Source: Cytophagales bacterium (GTDB lineage Bacteria > Bacteroidota > Bacteroidia > Cytophagales > Cyclobacteriaceae). From it: a DNA stretch of 40,569 bases. The DNA is taken from positions 1 through 40,569 of the forward strand of contig JAKSDQ010000088.1 of assembly GCA_022360015.1 (NCBI GenBank), in the 5' to 3' direction. The position numbers were made by a program, and so were the translations under genes. Positions within the stretch are counted from its first letter, which is position 1; every line of letters begins with the position of its first letter. The notes beneath the pieces were generated by a model that worked only from the letters and a program-made list of their open reading frames with translations, was not told the origin of the DNA and searched no databases. Below, piece by piece: positions 25,810 to 33,500 of the stretch.

Positions 25810-26714
25810 ATCCTTAGTTGTTTAAAAAGGGGCTTTCTAACCCTAATGATAAGAAACTTCAGAAAGTTGCCTACCGGACAGTAATATCTGCAGAAGACAT
25901 CTTTGATGAAAAAAGCAGAAAAGAAAACGGCCGGAAGGATGAACCACTGTACACCCTCGCCTTCAAAAGAAAAAATGGTGGCAAACGGCTCGTATGATCC
26001 CGAAGAGGGCGTAGCTTTCAAAAACCCTGTCAGCAAGGAAGCCCAGAGCAGTACACCAGCCATATATTTAGCAAACCTGCCTATCCGGTTATCCGGGTTA
26101 AGGTTTATACCTGAGATTTTATTGGCCAGCCATTGCACTGCATAAAACGGGCATATCCGGTAACAATAAATATTCCTGCCAAAAATAATAGCCACAAGCA
26201 ATACCCCAATAGTCAAAATATACCACACCAGGTGGTCGTAAATGTTGGGGAAATAACCCTGGAGCACACTGCCAAAATTGGTGATGGAGATAGACAGGTT
26301 TAAGTAAAAGCCGATAAGGACCAAAGCCGATAAATGCATCATATGCTGCATAATTTTATTTTTTTTAAAATAAAGGGCTGCTGACCAGATCAGCAGGGCC
26401 AGTACCGCTATTTCACCTATGCCAAATTTTAATACCGGTGCAGGCGAAAGAGCTGTAAGATTGTATTCATTTTTAGCATATTGATGGGCTGCTTTCCTGA
26501 TGGCGCGGGTAAATGCCACTGAAGATACCGTGGCGCCTGACAAACCATCTATTGTTTCGCCAGTCTCGAATCTATTGCTGATGGAAAGCCCTTTGAATTG
26601 TTCAAAGAAATCATTTTTTAATAATCTGTTGAAAAAAGACCGGGTTTCCCTCTCAGACACAACTACGACATCTTCAATGATCGTATCGCGGTTAATGACC
26701 ACCCCTACCTCCAA
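25770..26714 (-). CDS. NosR/RnfG-like FMN-binding and 4Fe-4S-type membrane protein, 5' end disrupted
   Basis: 314 residues if translated from the TTG at 26714. The FMN-binding domain (~1-75) has the flavin attachment motif DGLSGATVS (D56, T62, where ApbE would link FMN). There are five or six membrane helices between ~100 and 275, and two CxxxCP motifs (CYRICP, C184/C188; CRYYCP, C275/C279) as in NosR/RnfH-type electron carriers. A soluble ferredoxin tail is missing. The FMN domain continues in frame upstream to 26891 (for example DYKTIFDGYYPESI and SDTLWAKLKTAENNGYGG) but without ATG, GTG or TTG before a TAG at 26892-26894. The true start is therefore lost or shifted. If functional it would move electrons across the inner membrane to a periplasmic reductase. 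Confidence 0.75.
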   Translation of the reverse strand: MEVGVVINRDTIIEDVVVVSERETRSFFNRLLKNDFFEQFKGLSISNRFETGETIDGLSGATVSSVAFTRAIRKAAHQYAKNEYNLTALSPAPVLKFGIGEIAVLALLIWSAALYFKKNKIMQHMMHLSALVLIGFYLNLSISITNFGSVLQGYFPNIYDHLVWYILTIGVLLVAIIFGRNIYCYRICPFYAVQWLANKISGINLNPDNRIGRFAKYMAGVLLWASLLTGFLKATPSSGSYEPFATIFSFEGEGVQWFILPAVFFSAFFIKDVFCRYYCPVGNFLKFLIIRVRKPLFKQLRIWENVSKVKRAIS

Positions 26715-26993
26715 CGGGCCGCCGTATCCATTGTTTTCAGCAGTTTTGAGTTTCGCCCACAGGGTATCTGACTGGTAAATGCCAAATAATCCCTGATCCT
26801 GCCGGTCAATGATGCTTTCCGGGTAGTAACCATCAAAAATGGTCTTGTAATCGGATTGATTGGTAAGACAGAAGGTGGCAAAAAGATATTGCTAACGCCC
26901 ACTTTAAATGGGTCCTTTACGACAGGGCGGTTGGATCCCATAAGTTCAACAGGGTTGGGAGATCGATAAAATTAACAAATACTTAACCGCCAT
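26715..26993 (-). pseudogene. Displaced 5' part of the FMN-binding membrane protein gene
   Basis: 26715-26891 is in frame with the gene below and encodes typical FMN-domain residues. Before it lies a stop (26892-26894). In another frame, an ATG at 26993 opens MAVKYLLILSIS, which looks like a membrane-anchor start but stops soon after. The simplest reading is one ancestral gene from 26993 to 25770 broken by at least one frameshift, possibly near the T run at 26881-26886. A sequencing error would look the same. The rest of the gap to 27153 is the divergent control region with the alkaline phosphatase gene; no clear promoter was identified. Confidence 0.45.
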
Positions 26994-27153
26994 TTTTTCC
27001 ACCATAATTTTTTCTTTTCTTTGTTTGACGGGTTAATGGCATTTCATTTAATCAAATATGAGTGCTGATAAATGAGTACATTATCCTGAAAATGCGTATT
27101 ACATTCAGAAGATGCCTGCTTCGTTTGGAAAATGAATCCATGATTTGATAAAT

Positions 27154-28263
27154 ATGAAAACTAAAATTCTGTCTGCCTTACTTTTATTGTGCATCTGCGC
27201 CGCCTGTTCGTCGGTAAGGATCACTACCACCGCCCATGTGGACGCTGCGTCAAAACCTAAAAAAATCATTTTTCTGATTGGCGACGGCATGGGTTTATCC
27301 CAGGTGTCTTCAGCCATTTATTACCAGGATCGAACTTCCAGTTTTGAGCGGTTCCCGTTTGTAGGCCTGATCAATACTTCTTCTGCGAAGCAAAAGATAA
27401 CCGATTCAGCCGCAGGGGCAACAGCCTTTTCAGCAGGAAAAAAAACATACAATGGCGCCATTGGGGTTGACGAAAATGCCGCGCCACTGACGCTCATTAC
27501 CGAAAAATTAAAAGCGCAGGGCCTCAGCAACGGCCTTATCGCCACCTCATCTATTACCCACGCCACCCCGGCTTCTTTCTTTGCCAAGGCCGACCAGCGC
27601 AAAAAGGAGGAGCTCATCGCCTCGCAAATGCATACTTCGGCCATTGATTTCTTCGCTGGTGGGGGACTGCAGTTCTTTAACGCCAGAAAAGACGGTAAAA
27701 ACTTTCTGGATAGTCTGGCCGCCAATAATTTCTCAATAGATACCATAGCGATAAAAAACAAGCTCACTTTTAATGACAAAACCAGGTATGCATTTCCCTT
27801 GGCCGCCAATGCGATGCCTCCCGCTGTCGACAGGGGAAATTTTCTTGCGGATGCAACTACCTCGGCCCTGGAATTTTTAAACCAGGACAAGGATGGCTTC
27901 TTTTTAATGGTAGAAGGGTCACAAATAGACTGGGCCGGTCATAGCAACCATGCGGAATACCTGGTATCGGAAATGCTGGATTTCGATAAAACCATCGGCC
28001 TGGCGCTGGATTTTGCCAGGAAAGACGGTGAAACCCTGGTACTGGTCACCGCCGACCACGAGACCGGCGGTTTCACCCTTAGCGCCTCCGAGGGGGATTA
28101 CAACGCCCTCTCCCCTACCTTTTCCACCGGCGGGCATTCAGCTACCCTGATCCCCGTTTTTGCCTTCGGCCCTGGCGCCGAAAAGTTTGCCGGCGTCTAT
28201 CAAAACACCGGCATTTATCATAAACTCATGTCATTGATGCAGCCGGATAAAACTATCCGGTGA
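27154..28263 (+). CDS. PhoA-family alkaline phosphatase, exported (probable lipoprotein)
   Basis: ATG at 27154 is chosen; the frame can begin at TTG 27145 but the signal peptide fits the ATG. 369 residues, compact for the family. The N-terminus MKTKILSALLLLCICAACSS suggests a lipoprotein (Cys18). Active-site set: IGDGMG (D44), TDSAAGATAFSAG (D84 and nucleophile S85), ITHATPAS (T138), MVEGSQIDWAGHSNH (E254, D259, H263), VTADHETGG (D301, H302) and STGGHSA (H328). All metal ligands of the two-zinc, one-magnesium site appear to be present. It hydrolyses phosphate monoesters in the periplasm or at the surface. It is divergent from the FMN-binding gene. Confidence 0.95.
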   Translation: MKTKILSALLLLCICAACSSVRITTTAHVDAASKPKKIIFLIGDGMGLSQVSSAIYYQDRTSSFERFPFVGLINTSSAKQKITDSAAGATAFSAGKKTYNGAIGVDENAAPLTLITEKLKAQGLSNGLIATSSITHATPASFFAKADQRKKEELIASQMHTSAIDFFAGGGLQFFNARKDGKNFLDSLAANNFSIDTIAIKNKLTFNDKTRYAFPLAANAMPPAVDRGNFLADATTSALEFLNQDKDGFFLMVEGSQIDWAGHSNHAEYLVSEMLDFDKTIGLALDFARKDGETLVLVTADHETGGFTLSASEGDYNALSPTFSTGGHSATLIPVFAFGPGAEKFAGVYQNTGIYHKLMSLMQPDKTIR

Positions 28264-28345
28264 TCTTTTTTAAGAGCTCACCAGGAGGTGATCGATTGTT
28301 GATGGGGGATTCGGGTTGTCTGCATTCTCATTGCTTCTGCTAAAA

Positions 28346-28429
28346 TCTCTGTGCCTCTTTGTGTCTTGGTGCCTCCGTGGTTAACTATTTTTCACCACGG
28401 AGGCACCAAGACACAAAGGGACACAAAGA
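28346..28429. repeat. Long inverted repeat (25-bp perfect arms)
   Basis: 28357-28381 (CTTTGTGTCTTGGTGCCTCC, then GTGGT) is the exact reverse complement of 28394-28418, with a 12-nt loop. Another 11 positions on each side match at 8 of 11 (28346-28356 with 28419-28429). The GTGTCTTGGTGCCTCCGTGG type of hairpin occurs between genes in many unrelated bacterial genomes. Here it lies 83 bp after the phosphatase stop and may also stop transcription or stabilise the mRNA 3' end, though no T run follows. Confidence 0.8.
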
Positions 28430-28458
28430 AACTTGTCCAAAACGTTGTGTAACGCACC

Positions 28459-28479
28459 ATCCCATTCTCGCAATGGGAT
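28459..28479. other. Stem-loop upstream of the MetA-like gene
   Basis: ATCCCATT (28459-28466) pairs perfectly with AATGGGAT (28472-28479) around CTCGC. It is followed by CTTCATTTAAT, only weakly T-rich. It could be a weak terminator of the phosphatase transcript or part of the leader of the gene at 28576. Confidence 0.3.
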
Positions 28480-28575
28480 CTTCATTTAATAAAAAGTGAT
28501 ACTTTTACAGGCAGGGGATGAATAACTGTGTGTAGATATAAAAAATGTGCAGATACAAAATATTTTTTATTACAG

Positions 28576-29352
28576 ATGATGAAAAAATTGTTACTGGTTA
28601 CTGCCGTCAGCCTGATCAGCCAACTGGCCACAGCCCAATACCATGAAACGATCAGTACCGACCGCCCGGGACAAGCTTTTGCCCCGCTTACAACTGGTCA
28701 AAATGTTTTCCAAATCCAAACCGGGTTCACCTATTTGGACTTTGAGCAAACCAGTCCGGATCAAAAGGGGGATTATCTGAAATATACTGTTGCCCTTCGA
28801 TACGGAATCCTTGAAAATTTTGAAATTCAATCTGCATTCGGTGTGAGGAGGGACAAAATTACCTTTGGCGACCAAAGTTCCACCTTGTTGGATGGAGTAA
28901 GTTTATGGAATGTAGGCATTAGATATAACCTATTGGACGGCGATGGCGCCAAACCATCTTTTGCTATTAAAACCGATGTCGACCTAACCTGGGTAGACGA
29001 AGATTACCGGTCACAGGAAATCGCTCCCCGGCTGATGCTGATACACGCGCAAAAGCTCAGCGAAACTTTTGGTCTTACCACCAACTGGTCCGTCTCCTGG
29101 AACGGCAATGACATCCATCCAACAGGCACTTACGTTATCAATGTATCTTTTCCGGTGGCAGGAAAACTCAGTGGTTATATCGAAAACTATGGAGAGGTAT
29201 ACAGCGGTGACTTCGATACACGGTGGGATACCGGTTTGGCTTACCTCCTGAACAAAGATCTCATGGCTGATTTTTCAACTGGTTTTGGCAGAAATGACCG
29301 TTTGACGGACTGGTTCATCGATTTTGGTATTTCCTGGAGAGTCAGGCTATGA
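28576..29352 (+). CDS. Outer-membrane MetA-pathway-like (phenol degradation transporter family) beta-barrel
   Basis: ATG at 28576 (a second one follows at once) begins a good Sec signal peptide, MMKKLLLVTAVSLISQLATA; the longer frame would start at GTG 28528. 258 residues. The opening STDRPGQAFAPLTTGQNVFQ and the alternating amphipathic strands (LKYTVALRYGILENFEIQSA, LWNVGIRYNLLDGDG, AYLLNKDLMADFSTGFG, WFIDFGISWRVRL with a terminal Leu) are those of the MetA-deg outer-membrane family. Members are annotated as transporters, but the substrate is rarely known. It is on the same strand as the phosphatase, 312 bp downstream, probably a separate unit. Confidence 0.8.
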   Translation: MMKKLLLVTAVSLISQLATAQYHETISTDRPGQAFAPLTTGQNVFQIQTGFTYLDFEQTSPDQKGDYLKYTVALRYGILENFEIQSAFGVRRDKITFGDQSSTLLDGVSLWNVGIRYNLLDGDGAKPSFAIKTDVDLTWVDEDYRSQEIAPRLMLIHAQKLSETFGLTTNWSVSWNGNDIHPTGTYVINVSFPVAGKLSGYIENYGEVYSGDFDTRWDTGLAYLLNKDLMADFSTGFGRNDRLTDWFIDFGISWRVRL

Positions 29353-29458
29353 TTACCAAAATCCGGCATATGTATGTTGCCCCCCGGCATGCTCGTGAAA
29401 ACATGCATCTCCCGACGCCCCGGAATTCTACAGGGAGTCTGTATCGATAATTGCACCA

Positions 29459-29602
29459 TTACTGGTCCCGTTGTCGGCCGTTATCGTCCCTGTCCTTTTT
29501 CGGAGGCTTTTTCGAACCTCTGACATATTCCCACCTACTCCAGATGGCATAGAGGGTGACGCCGATAATGAAAATCAATATTCCTATAAAAACGCCGGTC
29601 AT
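29459..29602 (-). CDS. 47-residue single-span membrane protein next to the MscS gene
   Basis: ATG at 29600-29602, TAA at 29459-29461; too short for usual gene calls. It begins MTGVFIGILIFIIGVTLYAI (one membrane helix), followed by WSRWEYVRGSKKPPKKDRDD and a polar end with a highly charged cytoplasmic tail. The start lies 51 bp after the MscS-like gene on the same strand, and codon use looks like a real gene. It may be a partner of the channel or an unrelated small membrane protein; no family is recognised. Confidence 0.65.
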   Translation of the reverse strand: MTGVFIGILIFIIGVTLYAIWSRWEYVRGSKKPPKKDRDDNGRQRDQ

Positions 29603-29653
29603 TTTCTTAGCAATAGTTCACTTTTGCATCTATATGGGTTCATTGGTGCTGTT

Positions 29654-30172
29654 TTACGACTGCTGAATAGGTTTTTGAATGGCCAGGTTGTTGGGATAGG
29701 AGATAATTTGCCCCTCTTCTGTCTTTATTTTGATGTAAAATAAAGTAATATCGATGACCAGGCCCTCGACCGCCATATCTTTATCCACAATTTTCATTTT
29801 TTCCCCTATCCGGTAAGGAAAGAAAAAAAAGAGGATAACCGAGGCTGTAAGATTGCTTAAAACTGACCAGGTGGCAAAAAGCCCGACACCGATCACTGTA
29901 AAAACAGAAGCAAAATAAATGGATAAACCTTTCAGTGAAATCTCCCATATCATGCCAATGATGGAGACAAAAAGTAAAAGTAAGGCAATGTCAATCAGTT
30001 TTCTCACATAAGCTTCTCTTGAATAATGCATCTCGTGCTTCTTTGCACGTCTTTTAATAAGTTTGAGCAGGACTAATCGCACAATCAAAAATAGCGTGAC
30101 CAAAACAATGCTAACAGATAGCTGAACAAGGTTTCTGTCAAAAAACGGGATGGAGTTTTCCAGGGTATTCAT
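29654..30172 (-). CDS. Short MscS-like mechanosensitive channel protein
   Basis: 172 residues. Membrane helices lie at ~15-36, ~60-80 and ~85-118. The third continues into the pore-lining helix and the conserved beta entry (GVGLFATWSVLSNLTASVIL, FPYRIGEKMKIVDKDMAVEG), then IKTEEGQIISYPNNLAIQK, the signature end of the MscS beta domain. The C-terminal alpha/beta vestibule of E. coli MscS is absent, which gives the small size seen in a known Bacteroidota subgroup. It acts in the inner membrane, likely in osmotic relief or small-ion flux. It is followed by the 47-residue membrane protein. Confidence 0.88.
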   Translation of the reverse strand: MNTLENSIPFFDRNLVQLSVSIVLVTLFLIVRLVLLKLIKRRAKKHEMHYSREAYVRKLIDIALLLLFVSIIGMIWEISLKGLSIYFASVFTVIGVGLFATWSVLSNLTASVILFFFFPYRIGEKMKIVDKDMAVEGLVIDITLFYIKIKTEEGQIISYPNNLAIQKPIQQS

Positions 30173-30250
30173 TTTATATTTTCAGTGTTATATGCTTTGT
30201 TCATTATTTTTCAACCTATCTTTCTGTTTTTTTTGGTAAAACTTCCAAAA

Positions 30251-30298
30251 GGTAGTGAAGTTTTCAGATATATCGGTAGTGAAGTTTTTAAATATATT
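30251..30298. repeat. Tandem 24-bp duplication
   Basis: GGTAGTGAAGTTTTCAGATA and four more bases (30251-30274) are followed by a copy (30275-30298) differing at three positions. The gap 30173-30574 around it carries no supported gene. The possible plus-strand frame there needs a GTG start and has no protein-like features beyond the duplication. Confidence 0.6.
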
Positions 30299-30443
30299 TG
30301 CTCAAAAGCATTTTCGGAAAGCCAGGTATACCCGGTCACTTATCAGCGTGTAAAGGTATTAATGCAAAACGGTCAGCATCCCGGTCGGTTGCAGGGAGTG
30401 GTATTAGTGGATGGTGCGAGTATTTTACGGAATATGGCGAAAT

Positions 30444-30477
30444 CGTCTCGTGGGTGTTGCGCAACAGCCGAGAGACG
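30444..30477. repeat. Nested palindrome in the gap before the giant secreted protein
   Basis: CGTCTC (30444-30449) pairs with GAGACG (30472-30477) and encloses the perfect palindrome GTTGCGCAAC (30456-30465). It is followed by GCTTGCGCC, and by a CTTCGCCAAGGCTACGGCGG stretch (30509-30528) of a kind often repeated between genes in Bacteroidota. It is likely a dispersed repeat relic. Confidence 0.45.
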
Positions 30478-30574
30478 CTTGCGCCATCAGGTTTTAAGGC
30501 GGAGTTCTACTTCGCCAAGGCTACGGCGGACGAGGGGGATGATTTAATGTTTAGTTCGATCAGATATTTTTTAT

Positions 30575-33500
30575 ATGTTTAAGCGTTTTACACTTTTTTT
30601 AGCTTTTGTCAAGGCATTTATTTTTCCGGCTTATGCACAGTTTTCAGGGGGTTCGGGCACCCTGGAAGATCCTTACAAGATAAGCAACCTCACCGATTTA
30701 AGGTACCTTTCGGAAAATGACAGTTACTGGAACAACCATTTTGTCCTTACCAGTGATATTGATGCATCGGATACCAGGAACTGGAATGTCGTCAATAACA
30801 AGGCATTGGGATTTTCACCCATTGGCAATACTATTTTATCGTCCGGGGACAATGCTTTTACAGGCTCTTTTTTGGGTAACGGCCATACGATTTCCAACCT
30901 TTACATCAACAGGAATCAAGGTGATATTGGATTGTTCGGCAATTTAAGAGACGCCAAAATTGAAAGACTCAGTCTGCAATCACCGGAAATTCGCGGGAAC
31001 CTGGCTGTTGGCACATTGGTCGGTCTCAGTAATAATTCCCACATATCGTACTGTATCGTATTATCCGGCAGTGTAGAAATCACAGGCGAGTATGGCGGAG
31101 GCCTGATCGGGGCGAGTGATCATGACACCATCGTGGGATGTATTGCATCGGTAGCAGTATCGGGCAATGCAGTTTTAGGTGGATTGGCAGGGGCATTGTT
31201 CGAGACAGCGCTTTCGGCCTCTTGCTCAATAGGCGAAATTACAGGCAACAGGGCAATCGGTGGGATCGCCGGTTTATGTATTCAAGCCAAAATTGACGAT
31301 GTGTATGCTGTCAGCAGGCTTACTTCCAACGACCTTCCGACAACAGGAGCGTTAATAGGCGTTTTAAATGACAGCGAACTTAACAACGGCTTTTTCGACA
31401 GCGATGTCTCTACTGTTAATGTAGCCATTGGCACAGACAATGCCGGCCAGTCAGGCACTGCCCTGAACACGGCCGGGTTTAACGACCAGTCGGTTTTTGA
31501 AGCAGCAGGGTGGAACTTCCAGGACGATTGGATATTAACGACGATCGCCGGATTCGATAGCAACCCGCGGCCTTACCTGCGGCACCAGGTTTTTCAGCAT
31601 GAAATAAGGGTGATTGTGGTCCCGGCAACGGCTGCTGTCATTGCAGGTAATACCTTTTATAACACCGGCGAAACGGTGACACTATTTGCAGATGCCGGCG
31701 CCGACTTTTCTTTCGTGGGCTGGGCTGATGGAGAAACAGTGATAAGCACTGCCAACCCATACACATTTACCTGCTCGGGCCCCGCTCAGCTTACCGCATT
31801 GTTAAAGGAAAATATTGCATTTGCCGGAGGCTCCGGTACGTCGACAGACCCTTTTCAAATCGAGAACATCGATCAGTTGCAACGCATCAACAGCCTGCCT
31901 TCACTCATGTCACGCCACTACCTGCTGATGAATGACATCGACGCATCGGCCACAGCCAACTGGAACGGAGGTAAGGGTTTTCAACCGCTAGGTTATGAGA
32001 ATACCCATCAAAAAGTGCCCTTTACCGGTAGTATCGATGGCGGGGGCCACCGTATTGAATACTTACATATCAACCGGCCCGATGAGGATGTAGTCGGACT
32101 TATTCGTCGTGCGTTAGACGCAAATATCTCCGATTTAGGCCTGTTCGATTGCTTCATCAGGGGCAGAGACTCGGTAGGCGCCTGGTTTGGCCAGGTACTG
32201 CCGGTGACCGGCTTTGAGGGCACCGAACTTTCGCGCGTCTATGTGTCGGGAGAAGTACAGGGGCAGGATAATGTCGGTGCCATGGCAGGTTATGCAGAAA
32301 GCATTTACCTGGACAACACTTACAATACGGCCAGAGTTGTCGGAAGACGCCGGGTTGGCGGATTAATGGGCTTTTGCAAGCGGTCTTCTATCATTCAGGT
32401 TTATAGCGCCGGACCGGTCTTAGCCGGTGCCGAAGCCGGGGCTTTAGCAGGAAGGTATGAAGATTCAAATATAGGTTATTCTGCATTTGATCACAGCAAA
32501 AGCGTGATTGAGGAAGCCTTCGGTAACAACGCGCCAGGCAACTACATTTCGGGTGGGACCGACAGTTTTACAGACCCGTTTTTCACAGAATTCCAAATGG
32601 GCCTCGATTTAACGAACACCTGGCAATATGCCTATGGGCATGACGGCTTTAAAAGGCCTTGTTTAAAATGGGAGAAGTCGTACAGGCTGAAAACCGCGAT
32701 GCCCACCGGAGGTTCGGCGAATGATCCCGACAGGTTGACGATTGCAGGAAGGAGTTCCGGAAAAATATTTGCAAAACCCGACCCCGGGTACCGGTTTGTA
32801 GAATGGCAGGATAAAAGCAGGGTTAAAATCAATACCGGTAATCCCGTTACGCTGGAGGTTGTTACCAGCGACACGGTCATATCCCCGCTGTTTGTGGCAA
32901 GAAGCGGGGCTTACGACTGGAACCTTCACCTGACCGATCACCTTGCTCCTCTGGCCGGCGCTACGCTTGAAATGGAAAACAGCTTCTACAGCAGTGACAA
33001 GGACGGTAATTTAACCATACAAAATTTAGACCCAGGCGTCTATCCCTTCACAGTCAGCGCCAGCAAATATGTTACCTATCATGATACATTGCGTATTCTC
33101 AATACTTCAACCGCCGATACCATCAGGCTCAACAGGATCCCCGAACCCATCAACACGGTTACATTTATTGTAAAAAACGGCCTTGTGCCTATACCCAATG
33201 CCCGGATCGCCCTCGCCACACTGGCTTCACCGTCAGACACACTTTTCGCCGTCACTGATGAAAATGGCCAGGCCAGGTTCAATAATTTACTGCTCGTGAC
33301 GGCCAGGTACAAGGTCACAGCCAATGGTTTTCAGGCATTTACCGGTGAATTTACCCACGCAACTTCTGATGACAGGGCGTTCACGGTGCAATTGATTTCA
33401 CTTCATGATGTCACCTTCAATATCATATCCGATACGGGTCAACCGGTGGAGGGTGCTGAGATGATCCTGGATGGTAAAACTTACCGAAGTAACAGCCTTG

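Noticed and set aside
26705-26941. 78-codon minus-strand ORF starting with ATG
   Set aside because: It overlaps the FMN-domain coding frame (26715-26891) out of frame and its residues show no domain character.
30185-30547. Plus-strand ORF with 8-residue tandem repeat
   Set aside because: It needs a GTG start, runs through nested palindromes and dispersed-repeat sequence, and has no plausible protein features after the first 50 codons.
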